NCBI GenBank assembly: GCA_947452365.1
Contig: CANGCO010000003.1
Coordinates: 1-64,000, forward strand
DNA: 64,000 nucleotides
DNA from: Caulobacteraceae bacterium
GTDB lineage: Bacteria; Pseudomonadota; Alphaproteobacteria; Caulobacterales; Caulobacteraceae
Direction: 5' to 3'
Part shown: positions 50,823-60,277 of the stretch, one piece after another
Position numbering within the stretch: the first letter of the stretch is position 1
Layout: each line of letters begins with the position of its first letter
The notes under the pieces: model-generated
Told to the model about the DNA's origin: nothing
Database searches by the model: none
Seen by the model: only the letters and a program-made list of their open reading frames with translations
Position numbers and translations under genes: made by a program

Positions 50823-52985
50823 ATGAGCCGGTCGGAAAATACCCATCAAGGGCCCCTAGGCGTCGAGGAAGCCTCGGCGCGCTTCGTCCATGATTCGGCC
50901 AGTGCCCAGGCGCTTTGGATGCCGCACAGACCTTCACGGCCGCAAAAATCAGAGGGCGGGCGAAGGTTCAATCTGGTCAGTGAATACAGCCCTGCCGGCG
51001 ACCAACCGACCGCCATTGCCGAACTGTGCGAGGGTCTTCAGCGCGGCGAAAGCGACCAGGTCCTGCTCGGTGTGACCGGTTCTGGCAAGACCTTTACCAT
51101 GGCCAAGATCATTGAGCAGACCCAGCGCCCTGCCCTAATCTTGGCCCCCAACAAGACCCTAGCGGCCCAGCTCTATAGCGAATTTAAGAGCTTTTTCCCC
51201 GATAATGCGGTGGAATATTTCGTCAGCTATTACGACTATTACCAGCCCGAAGCCTATGTGCCTCGGACCGACACCTATATCGAAAAAGACTCCTCGATAA
51301 ACGAACAGATTGACCGGATGCGCCATGCCGCAACCCGCTCTGTATTGGAACGCGATGATGTCATCGTGGTCGCCTCGGTCAGCTGCATCTATGGCATTGG
51401 CTCGGTTGAGACCTATACGGCCATGACCTTTACCCTGCAGGTCGGTGACCGGATCGAGGATCGTAAGCTGATGGCCGATCTGGTCGCCCAGCAATATAAG
51501 CGCAATGATCAGGCCTTTGAGCGCGGCACCTTCCGCCGCCGCGGCGATGTGATCGAAATCTTCCCCGCCCACTATGAAGACCGGGCCTGGCGCGTCAGCC
51601 TGTTTGGCGACGAGGTCGAGGCGATCAGCGAGTTTGACCCCCTAACCGGCAAAAAGACCGCCGACCTGCCCCAGATCAAGATCTATGCCAATAGCCACTA
51701 TGTGACCCCGCGCCCGACCCTGAAACAGGCCATGGTCTCGATCAAGGAAGAGCTCAAGGTCCGTCTGGAATGGATGCATGCCAATGGCAAACTGCTCGAG
51801 GCCCAACGCCTAGAACAGCGCACCACATTTGATCTGGAAATGATGGAGACCACCGGCTCCTGCGCCGGGATCGAGAACTATTCGCGCTATCTGACCGGCC
51901 GCAGGCCCGGCGAACCACCGCCAACCTTTTTCGAATACATTCCCGACAATGCCTTGCTGTTCACCGATGAGTGTCACGTCACCGTGTCCCAGATCGGGGC
52001 CATGTATAAGGGCGACTATAGCCGCAAGTTTACGCTAGCCGATTACGGCTTTCGCCTGCCGTCCTGTCTGGATAATCGCCCCCTGAAATTTGAGGAATGG
52101 GACGCCATGCGCCCCCAGACCGTGCATGTCTCGGCAACGCCCGCGCGCTGGGAGCTGGAACGGACCGGCGGGGTGTTTGTTGAACAGGTGATCCGCCCGA
52201 CCGGTCTGATCGATCCGCCTGTCGAGGTGCGGCCCGTGACCAAGGACGGGGCCAGCCAGGTCGATGATGTCATTGATGAGTGCCGCAAATGCGCCATGCT
52301 CGGCCAACGCGTCCTTGTGACCGTCTTGACCAAGAAGATGGCCGAGGACCTCAGCGAGTACATGCATGAGCAGGGCCTGCGGGTGCGCTATATGCATTCC
52401 GATGTCGACACAATGGAGCGGATCGAGATCATCCGCGATCTTAGGCTTGGGGCCTATGATGTTTTGGTCGGGATTAATCTGTTGCGCGAAGGCCTCGATA
52501 TTCCCGAATGTGGTCTGGTCGCTATTCTAGACGCCGATAAGGAAGGCTTTTTGCGCTCCGAAACCAGCCTGATCCAGACCATTGGCCGGGCCGCGCGCAA
52601 TATTGATGGCCGGGTCATACTCTATGCTGACCGGATCACCGGCTCGATGGAGCGGGCCATGGCCGAAACCAGCCGCCGGCGGGAAAAGCAGAACGCCTAT
52701 AATATCGAACATGGCATTACGCCCGAAAGCGTCCGCCGCGACATCAAGGATATTCTCAACAGCCCCTATGAGCGCGGCGATCGGGTGACAATCCCCGCTG
52801 GGGTCTCGGAAGACTCCAAGCCATTCTTGGGATCAAATTTCCAGACCACCCTCAAGGACTTGGAAACCAAGATGCGGGCCGCCGCCGCCGATCTGGAGTT
52901 TGAGACCGCCGCACGGATGCGCGACGAGATTAAGCGTTTGAAACTGATGGAACTGGATTTTGCCAAGGATCAATTGGGCGGATAG
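50823..52985 (+). CDS. uvrB: excinuclease ABC subunit UvrB
   Basis: [54 protein letters not shown]-terminal UVR motif. Confidence 0.98.
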   Translation: MSRSENTHQGPLGVEEASARFVHDSASAQALWMPHRPSRPQKSEGGRRFNLVSEYSPAGDQPTAIAELCEGLQRGESDQVLLGVTGSGKTFTMAKIIEQTQRPALILAPNKTLAAQLYSEFKSFFPDNAVEYFVSYYDYYQPEAYVPRTDTYIEKDSSINEQIDRMRHAATRSVLERDDVIVVASVSCIYGIGSVETYTAMTFTLQVGDRIEDRKLMADLVAQQYKRNDQAFERGTFRRRGDVIEIFPAHYEDRAWRVSLFGDEVEAISEFDPLTGKKTADLPQIKIYANSHYVTPRPTLKQAMVSIKEELKVRLEWMHANGKLLEAQRLEQRTTFDLEMMETTGSCAGIENYSRYLTGRRPGEPPPTFFEYIPDNALLFTDECHVTVSQIGAMYKGDYSRKFTLADYGFRLPSCLDNRPLKFEEWDAMRPQTVHVSATPARWELERTGGVFVEQVIRPTGLIDPPVEVRPVTKDGASQVDDVIDECRKCAMLGQRVLVTVLTKKMAEDLSEYMHEQGLRVRYMHSDVDTMERIEIIRDLRLGAYDVLVGINLLREGLDIPECGLVAILDADKEGFLRSETSLIQTIGRAARNIDGRVILYADRITGSMERAMAETSRRREKQNAYNIEHGITPESVRRDIKDILNSPYERGDRVTIPAGVSEDSKPFLGSNFQTTLKDLETKMRAAAADLEFETAARMRDEIKRLKLMELDFAKDQLGG

Positions 52986-53035
52986 GCTGTTGATATCGGA
53001 TCGGACCCTACCGCAAGCGCTTGGTCGCAATGGCC

Positions 53036-54157
53036 CTACCAGGTCATTTCCGTAGACGTTCCGCTAAAGGATAGGTTGTCGTCAAAATCGGAAAAAATCC
53101 GCAAGATCTCGGCCGCGGCAATGACCGGCTCTTTTCCGACCGGGAATCTAAAACCCCAATAGCTTATGATATGGCTGACGACACCCAGCCTTTCACCAAG
53201 CTCCTTAAACATGGACGGCGCCGTTAGCAAAAACTGTCGAAACGCTTGGGGCTCATTGTTTGAGGTCAGCCCAGCATAAGCGTCGTCATAGCGCTTCAAG
53301 GTCTCCTCAATATCACCGATCGTTTTAACAATATTGCGCGCCAAAGAGGCCCGAACCTTAACCAGATTGTCCCGGGTCTCATTGTCCATCGGTCCAGCCG
53401 GTTGATACTTAATCATCTGCTTCATAGCAGAATTAACCTTAGGTATTGAAGAAAAATGACACCATTTATAGTATAGGAATCCGCGCCAACAAAACAAACC
53501 TTCCGAAAATTCAGACGGCTTCATTTGAAGATTAATTCGCAATGGATCTAGGTCTTCATCCGCCGTGCTTGATAAGATCTTTGAAACCAACTTATTTGAT
53601 TTAGAAAAATTTCCGCCGCCAGCACCAAAGGATTTTGACACGAGCGCATTCACTTCTCGCGCGACAAAATTGTGCATGCGTTCAACATCAGCCTTGGAAA
53701 TTTCAAAATAGCAATCGGCCGGATAGATCCCAAATCGCTTCATTTGTTCCCGAAGCAAAAAAGGGTCGAGGGACGGCGTTGCATCCAATAGATCTAGGAC
53801 CGCTCGATCTCTATTATCACCGGTAAAAGAAACGCCAAAAGTACTTTGAGCGATGGCCTCAAAATTCTTCTGATTTATGAAAACATACCGGCCGCCCAAT
53901 TTTAAATCTTTACTATCAATCGGAACTAAAATCTTGGTTCCAGTTGATCTTTCATCACCAAATAAATCCATCTCATTAATTCTAAGCGTATGTTTAATAA
54001 TTATAGTTTTATTCAATATATTACTGTTGAAAAACGGCTTCGCGCTGTATTCAGGATCGGTGCGATTCTTATTCCAGATGGCAACAAGATTAAGCACCCG
54101 TGATGTCGACGCGGCATCCTGTAAGGCTAAAAGATTTCTAACAGCGCGGTCGCTCAC
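53036..54157 (-). CDS. hypothetical protein in AT-rich DNA
   Basis: 373 aa uninterrupted ORF; lower GC than flanks; no recognised domain. Confidence 0.7.
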   Translation of the reverse strand: MSDRAVRNLLALQDAASTSRVLNLVAIWNKNRTDPEYSAKPFFNSNILNKTIIIKHTLRINEMDLFGDERSTGTKILVPIDSKDLKLGGRYVFINQKNFEAIAQSTFGVSFTGDNRDRAVLDLLDATPSLDPFLLREQMKRFGIYPADCYFEISKADVERMHNFVAREVNALVSKSFGAGGGNFSKSNKLVSKILSSTADEDLDPLRINLQMKPSEFSEGLFCWRGFLYYKWCHFSSIPKVNSAMKQMIKYQPAGPMDNETRDNLVKVRASLARNIVKTIGDIEETLKRYDDAYAGLTSNNEPQAFRQFLLTAPSMFKELGERLGVVSHIISYWGFRFPVGKEPVIAAAEILRIFSDFDDNLSFSGTSTEMTW

Positions 54158-54302
54158 AATGGACCTCAGGTCGGTTAATTCCCAACGGATGAGCTGAGCT
54201 TAACACCTGAAACTTACCCAAACAATAATGCTGTAAAAGTAGGAATTTAGTAATATTAAATACCTAAATTTATCCCAAATGGAAACTCTTTATCTAACAA
54301 TA

Positions 54303-55502
54303 CTAAACCATTTCCAAAGCCATGGCCGTGGCCTCGCCGCCACCGATACAAAGACTGGCAATCCCGCGCTTGCCGTTGCTCGCCTGCAGCGCAGAGAGCA
54401 AGGTGGTTAGGATACGCGCACCGGAGGCCCCAATCGGATGACCAAGGGCGCAGGCGCCGCCATTGACGTTCACCTTGTCATGCGGAATGGCCAGGTCCTG
54501 CATGGCAATCATGGCGACAACGGCAAAGGCCTCGTTAATTTCATAGAGGTCGACATCATCGACCATCCAACCAGCCTTATCCAGCACCTTGCGAATGGCA
54601 GGGACAGGGGCGGTTGTGAATAAGCCCGGTTCATGTGCATGGGCGGCGTGAGCAACAATCTTGGCCACCACCTTCAAGCCCAAGCGCTCGGCAACCGAGG
54701 CCCGGGTCATGATCAGGGCCGCAGCGCCGTCTGAAATCGAGCTGGAATTGGCCGCTGTCACGGTCCCGTCGCGACTAAAGGCAGGCTTTAGGGTCGGGAT
54801 CTTGGCGAGATCGGCCTTGATTGGCGCCTCGTCCGTATCGATGATCTCGACGCCCTTACGCGTAGTGACCTCAACAGCGACGATCTCGCGCTTAAAAGCG
54901 CCGCTTTCTACAGCGCGGCGCGCGCGGGTCAGGCTCTCGACCGCATAGGCGTCTTGGGCCGCGCGGGTAAATTGATAGGCACCCGCGGCTTCCTCTGCAA
55001 ACACACCCATCAGCTTGCCGGGGCTATACGCATCCTCAAGCCCATCCAGATACATGCTGTCCGACACCACATCATGGCCAATGCGCGCGCCGGCGCGATG
55101 CTTGGCCAGCAAATAGGGCGCGCCGCTCATGCTCTCCATGCCGCCTGCGACAATAATGTCCGAGGTCCCGGCCGCCAGAGCATCATGCGCCATCATGGCC
55201 GCCTGCATGCCACTGCCACACATCTTATTGACTGTGGTGGCGGTGACGCTAAGCGGCAGGCCAGCGCCAAGCGCGGCCTGACGCGCCGGGGCCTGGCCTA
55301 GCCCAGCGGGCAGGACACAGCCCATAATAATCTGATCGACCTGATCGCCTTGAAGGCCCGCACGCTCAAGCGCCGCCTTAACCACTGCAGCGCCGAGTGC
55401 CGTCGCCTTAACGCTCGACAGACTGCCCTGGAAGCTGCCCATAGGGGTGCGGGCATAGGCAGCAATGACGATGGGATCAGAAGCGGACATGTTTAGCTCC
55501 AA
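54303..55502 (-). CDS. acetyl-CoA C-acetyltransferase (start may be 55490)
   Basis: VNKMCGSGMQAAMMAHDAL catalytic Cys, NEAFAVVAMIAMQDL, NVNGGACALGHPIGASGARI, C-terminal CIGGGEATAM. Confidence 0.95.
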   Translation of the reverse strand: MELNMSASDPIVIAAYARTPMGSFQGSLSSVKATALGAAVVKAALERAGLQGDQVDQIIMGCVLPAGLGQAPARQAALGAGLPLSVTATTVNKMCGSGMQAAMMAHDALAAGTSDIIVAGGMESMSGAPYLLAKHRAGARIGHDVVSDSMYLDGLEDAYSPGKLMGVFAEEAAGAYQFTRAAQDAYAVESLTRARRAVESGAFKREIVAVEVTTRKGVEIIDTDEAPIKADLAKIPTLKPAFSRDGTVTAANSSSISDGAAALIMTRASVAERLGLKVVAKIVAHAAHAHEPGLFTTAPVPAIRKVLDKAGWMVDDVDLYEINEAFAVVAMIAMQDLAIPHDKVNVNGGACALGHPIGASGARILTTLLSALQASNGKRGIASLCIGGGEATAMALEMV

Positions 55503-55517
55503 AACAAAAACTTAACT

Positions 55518-56714
55518 CTAGGGCCGATAGGCGGCGATGGTCGAGGCGATGAAACCGCCGCCAAGCACCCGTTCGCCCTTGGTCGCCGGGTCATAAAGGA
55601 CGCAGGCCTGGCCCGGCGCAACGCCTTCTTCAGGCTCATCAAACTGGACCTGGGCCTGCCCGTCGACCATGGCCAAATGGCCTGGCCGAGGCTCGCGCGT
55701 CGATCGCACGCGGGCCAATATAGCCTGGCCTTGCTGCGCGGCCTGCTCCAAACTGGCCTGGTCACCCAACCAGTTGGTTTCTTTTAAAATCAAGGCCGCA
55801 GTCAGCAGCGCCTCGCGCGGGCCGACAATGACCTGACGACGATCCGCATCAATCTTGACGACGAACAGGGGCTCACCAACCGCAACCGCCAGGCCGCGCC
55901 TTTGACCCACTGTATAGCGGGTCACGCCCTCATGCTGGCCCAATACCCGGCCATCGATATGGACAATATCGCCCGGCACAGCGCCTTGGGGTCTGAGCTT
56001 ATCGATCAAGGTCACATAGCGCCCCTCGGGCACAAAACATATGTCCTGACTATCGGGCTTGTCGGCCACGGCCAGCCCCAGATTGGCCGCAATCGCCCGA
56101 ACCTGTGGCTTGGGCAAGCCGCCCAAGGGAAAACGGACAAAATCGAGCTGGTCTTGGGTGGTGGCAAACAGAAAATAGCTCTGGTCCCTGGCCAGATCGA
56201 TCGCGCGCAACAGCTTGGCAGGCGCGCCCATAGCTTGCTCGCGACGCACATAATGGCCCGTTGCCATGGCGGCGGCACCAAGGTCTCTGGCCATGTCCAA
56301 AAGATCGCGAAACTTGACCGTCTGATTACAGCGAATGCAGGGAATGGGGGTTTCGCCGCGCAGATAGGAATCGGCAAAATCTTCAATCACCGCCTGACGA
56401 AACCGGCTTTCATAATCGAGCACGTAATGGGCAATGCCCATGCGCTCGGCAGCGGTGCGGGCATCATGAATATCTTGCCCGGCGCAACAAGCGCCCTTTT
56501 TTTCGATAGCGACGCCATGGTCATAGAGCTGCAAGGTCACCCCGACCACGTCATAGCCCGCTTCCTTCAACAGGGCCGCCGCCACGGTAGAGTCAACGCC
56601 GCCCGACATGGCCACGACAATTCGCGTGCCCACAGGCAAACCAACGGCTTGCCGCGCGGCCTCGATTGCGCCCGAGGGGCTAGGCGCCTGAAGGGTTTGG
56701 TGGAGCATGACCAT
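55518..56714 (-). CDS. mnmA: tRNA 2-thiouridine(34) synthase
   Basis: [60 protein letters not shown]. Confidence 0.96.
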   Translation of the reverse strand: MVMLHQTLQAPSPSGAIEAARQAVGLPVGTRIVVAMSGGVDSTVAAALLKEAGYDVVGVTLQLYDHGVAIEKKGACCAGQDIHDARTAAERMGIAHYVLDYESRFRQAVIEDFADSYLRGETPIPCIRCNQTVKFRDLLDMARDLGAAAMATGHYVRREQAMGAPAKLLRAIDLARDQSYFLFATTQDQLDFVRFPLGGLPKPQVRAIAANLGLAVADKPDSQDICFVPEGRYVTLIDKLRPQGAVPGDIVHIDGRVLGQHEGVTRYTVGQRRGLAVAVGEPLFVVKIDADRRQVIVGPREALLTAALILKETNWLGDQASLEQAAQQGQAILARVRSTREPRPGHLAMVDGQAQVQFDEPEEGVAPGQACVLYDPATKGERVLGGGFIASTIAAYRP

Positions 56715-56780
56715 GCCTAAAATCCGATCTTGCGCCCTATCTAGCGTCTAAAGACCGGTTTGCCGAGGCCCCAGAACGCC

Positions 56781-57706
56781 CTAGCGCAAGAAGTTGAGCA
56801 AGGACGAGCTTTTCAGCGCGTTAAATACCTCGGTTGAGGCCTGGACCGCGGCCTGGGCGCGCTGAACCTTGGATATGGCCTCGGCCTCGTTCACATCGGA
56901 CACATCGCCAATGACATTATCATAAAAGTCCCGGCGCTTGTTTTGCGTAGCGAGATTGGTTTGAACATTGGCATTGAGCTGACCATTGCGACCGACTTGG
57001 TTGGTCAGGTCGAGCCGGGCCGGGCCGCATCAAAAATGGCGATTTGACTGGTGAGAAACGTTTTTTGCGCAACGGTCAAGGGATCGGAGAAATCTCCATT
57101 CGCATTGACATAGTCCTGAATATTTTTGAAAGCCGTCATAATCCCGGTGCCAAGATCGCTCGCTAAAAAGCCGACCTTAATTGTCGAGGCACCATCAAAT
57201 TGGCTGGTCTGGGCAAGGTCGTCGTTTTGAAAGACACTCGGGACCGTTACGGCACCAAGATCAGCAAGATTGGTGACATTGACCGGTTTGGTATCAAATT
57301 TTGAACCTGAAAACAGGTATCGGCCTTCGTGCTGACCGTTCAAGGCCGCAACAAGGTTTCCAAACTGGATCTGCAATTCCGGCAACAGGTTTATACCGGA
57401 TGCCAAACCGACAGCGCTCAGCACGGACTGCTTGGCGGCCGAAACTGCATCCAGCGCCTTGGTCATATACAAGTCTTGTGCATCCAGTTGGCGGCCAAGA
57501 TCTTCAAGCACGGATATGGAGGACTCGGTCTTGGCGCGGGCGGTATTATTGGCCGCAAGCGTCTGGGCCTTGCCGCCATAACCCGCCAGGTCCGCGGCGA
57601 TCTTTCCGGTCGTGACCTGATTTTGAGCCGTCACCTGGTCGACCAGCTTGGTCATGATGGCGGTCGTCACACCCGTATAGCTATTGGCTGTACCTATCCG
57701 GACCAT
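56781..57706 (-). pseudogene. flgL: flagellar hook-associated protein FlgL-like, apparent frameshift near 57014-57027
   Basis: 57005-57706 encodes MVRIGTANSYTG...IAIFDAARPGST*, while an out-of-phase segment 56781-57018 encodes the typical C-terminus LDLTNQVGRNGQLNANVQTN...AEAISKVQRAQAAVQASTEVFNALKSSSLLNFLR*. Confidence 0.8.
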
Positions 57707-57709
57707 GAC

Positions 57710-59830
57710 CTAGCCTCCGACCATGTTTAGAAGAATATCGTAAATGTCTCTCGCCGCCGTTACCAAGCGGGCAGAGGCATTATAGGACTGTTGATAGGTG
57801 GTGAGCTTAGCAAGCTCTTCGTCGCGATTAACATCTTCTTCTGATGAACGACGATTTTCCACCTCGGTCGCGACAGACTGCGCACGGGTTTGATCGCCCT
57901 GGGCCAAGGTCGCGCGTTGGGCCAAGGCCCCTGCGACTTGAGCTGCATATTGACTAACCGACTTTAGACCGCCCAAAATATTCCCGGCCGGATCAAAACT
58001 GACCGCGTTGCTGCTTGAATTGGCAAGGGTCTGAGCCCCGCGTCCATCGCCTATTCTGAGATTGGCCTGACCGGCCGCGGGCGCAAGATCAAGCTTGGCC
58101 AGGGCCAGCTTACCAGGATCGGCCGCAATATCGCTCCGGATCGAATAGCCAAACAGGCGCGATGCGCGCTGATTGTCACCAATGCCAAACAACTGGCTGA
58201 TCGATGGGCTGCCCGTACCGCGCGTGGTGGTATCTGCCTGTACTGAAATAGTGACGGCGGCGGGGCCAAGAGGGGTAAAACGCAATCGGCCAACGGCATC
58301 CAAGGCATAGGTGCCATATTTGCCAACGCCAGTATTGGGATCATTCATCGCCGTCAAGAGATCAGCCATAGAGGTCCCTGAGGGAGTGGTGATGTTAACA
58401 TCAGCCAAGGTCTGACCATTGGGATCGCTTAAGCGCAGGCTCAGTACCTTGCCGGGGGTAAATCCCGGGTCACTGGCATTGGTCAGGCCGGTATCATAGG
58501 TCGATATGCCACTAGACTGGACCAGGTCATTGAGTCCGAAAAACTGGCTAAAGCCCTTACCGGCCTTGGTCGCGGGCGTCGTGGCGTCATCCGCGATTGC
58601 TATGCCCTTGCCCGCCGCTGCCGACAAGGACAGGGCATTATTGACAAAACTCGCTGTTGCGTCTGTACCGAGGGCCGTATTCAAGGTCGCTAAAAAGTTA
58701 GCCGGAGTAAAGCTTGTTGGTGCACCGGCACCAACCGTGATCGTTCCCGCTGTAAAATCGATCTTGACCGACTTGGCGATGAGATTGGTGCTGTTGCTCA
58801 AGACCGCAATCGTCGTGGACCCGGTAAATCCAGCAATCCCAGAGGTCAGGTCCAGACCGGTATTGCGGCCGGTCAAGGTTTGAAGCGCAGGCACTGCCGA
58901 GGCGGCATTATGAGCCCGATTGAGCTCTTCCGTCGCATGACTGACCAACTCACCGAGCTGGTTCATAATGGTTGGCAGTTCCTTGTCGCGCAATTGCAGC
59001 AGGCCAACCATCTCACCACTGACCATCCGGTCCACTAAGGGCTTGGTCGTGCCGCCCGGTTCGGTGACTGTGATTTCCCCAAACCCATTGCCCTTGGGCC
59101 CATAAGACAGGCTCGCTGGCCCGTTTAGGGCCACTAGGTTTAGCGAGTCCCCGCCCAGAATACTAACCCCACCGTTTGGCAAGCTGGACACCCGAATATC
59201 CATCAATGAGGACAGGGTCTTGATTAAGGCTCCCTGGGCATTAATCGCCCCGGTCGCGTCGCCATTGGCAGTCCCGGCGCTGCGAATTTCCGCGTTTAGC
59301 TTATCAATACCGGCCAAAAGCCCATTTATGGTTTCAACATTGGACTTAAGCTGGGCGTCCGCATCAGACTGAATGGCTTGAAGCGAGGTATAGATAGAGC
59401 GGCTCTCATTTAGAAAATTAGTAATGTCCGTTACCGCTCCGGACTTTTTCAATCCGTCAGTCGGGTTCGCCGCTAGGCTATTGAAATCGGCATAGATCCC
59501 GTCGAGCTGTTTGAAATAGTTTTGGTCAGCGGTTGGGTCGCCAAACAGGGCTTGTGCCCGATCGAGCAGGTCAGAGCCAATCTTGGCCTTGCCCAGATCG
59601 GCCGCCGCGCCATAGCCAGCGGCTTGGAGAAACGCATTTGCGGCCCTGCGGATGCGGGCAATATCAACGCCGGCACCGACACCGTTGGTTTGACTAGCCG
59701 TCTGGTCGGCAAGCTTGCGGACATAGCCGGGCGTATCGACATTAGCGATATTGTCGGCAACCACCCTCATATTGGTCTGGGCCGCATTCAGTCCCGAGTT
59801 TGCGATATTGAGGATGGAATTGATCGACAT
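57710..59830 (-). CDS. flgK: flagellar hook-associated protein 1
   Basis: MSINSILNIANSGLNAAQTNMRVVADNIANVDTPGYVRK and C-terminal QQSYNASARLVTAARDIYDILLNMVG. Confidence 0.95.
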   Translation of the reverse strand: MSINSILNIANSGLNAAQTNMRVVADNIANVDTPGYVRKLADQTASQTNGVGAGVDIARIRRAANAFLQAAGYGAAADLGKAKIGSDLLDRAQALFGDPTADQNYFKQLDGIYADFNSLAANPTDGLKKSGAVTDITNFLNESRSIYTSLQAIQSDADAQLKSNVETINGLLAGIDKLNAEIRSAGTANGDATGAINAQGALIKTLSSLMDIRVSSLPNGGVSILGGDSLNLVALNGPASLSYGPKGNGFGEITVTEPGGTTKPLVDRMVSGEMVGLLQLRDKELPTIMNQLGELVSHATEELNRAHNAASAVPALQTLTGRNTGLDLTSGIAGFTGSTTIAVLSNSTNLIAKSVKIDFTAGTITVGAGAPTSFTPANFLATLNTALGTDATASFVNNALSLSAAAGKGIAIADDATTPATKAGKGFSQFFGLNDLVQSSGISTYDTGLTNASDPGFTPGKVLSLRLSDPNGQTLADVNITTPSGTSMADLLTAMNDPNTGVGKYGTYALDAVGRLRFTPLGPAAVTISVQADTTTRGTGSPSISQLFGIGDNQRASRLFGYSIRSDIAADPGKLALAKLDLAPAAGQANLRIGDGRGAQTLANSSSNAVSFDPAGNILGGLKSVSQYAAQVAGALAQRATLAQGDQTRAQSVATEVENRRSSEEDVNRDEELAKLTTYQQSYNASARLVTAARDIYDILLNMVGG

Positions 59831-60010
59831 CAGCAGGTCTCCCAAAGCCACGGGGTGATTTTTGCATGGGTCGGCATTTTTTGCCGCCCAAAGGGCGCTT
59901 GAGCGGTCAAGATTTCAATGGCCATACAGTTTAACATTCTGATTAAACTCATGCTTTCAAAACCCCGAGCTTGATCCAGTCCTTCGGACTTTAAAGGCAA
60001 TCTTGCTCAA

Positions 60011-60025
60011 GCAAGGGCCATGCCA
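60011..60025 (-). promoter_or_regulatory. candidate sigma54 promoter for flgK
   Basis: Minus strand TGGC-ATGGCCC-TTGC (correct -24/-12 spacing). Confidence 0.6.
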
Positions 60026-60084
60026 AAATCGCCATGCCCCGGGCGCTAAGCCTGAACAGCAAGGGCCTATTCGGAACGCCGCAC

Positions 60085-60110
60085 CGGCAAGAAACGATCG
60101 GGCGGCAAAA
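60085..60110. promoter_or_regulatory. possible FlbD/ftr-type elements
   Basis: Two direct CGGCAARA elements (60085, 60103), 18 bp apart, about 100 bp from each candidate sigma54 start. Confidence 0.3.
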
Positions 60111-60155
60111 TCGCGCCAGCAACCAAAAGTTCTGAACAATAAATTTATACAATTA

Positions 60156-60168
60156 AATCAATGAATTA
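60156..60168 (+). promoter_or_regulatory. candidate IHF site
   Basis: AATCAATGAATTA, full match to WATCAANNNNTTR, in an AT-rich patch. Confidence 0.55.
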
Positions 60169-60184
60169 GCGGAACGACCGGACT

Positions 60185-60199
60185 TGGCCTAATCCTTGC
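60185..60199 (+). promoter_or_regulatory. candidate sigma54 promoter for fliK-flgD-flgE
   Basis: TGGC-CTAATCC-TTGC (correct -24/-12 spacing), about 80 bp upstream of fliK. Confidence 0.55.
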
Positions 60200-60277
60200 T
60201 TGTTATCGGCCGAGCGAGAGAAAACCGTTTCTAACGCTCCAAACGGAAATCCTTCGGCCTGTGAGCCCGGCTAGATT

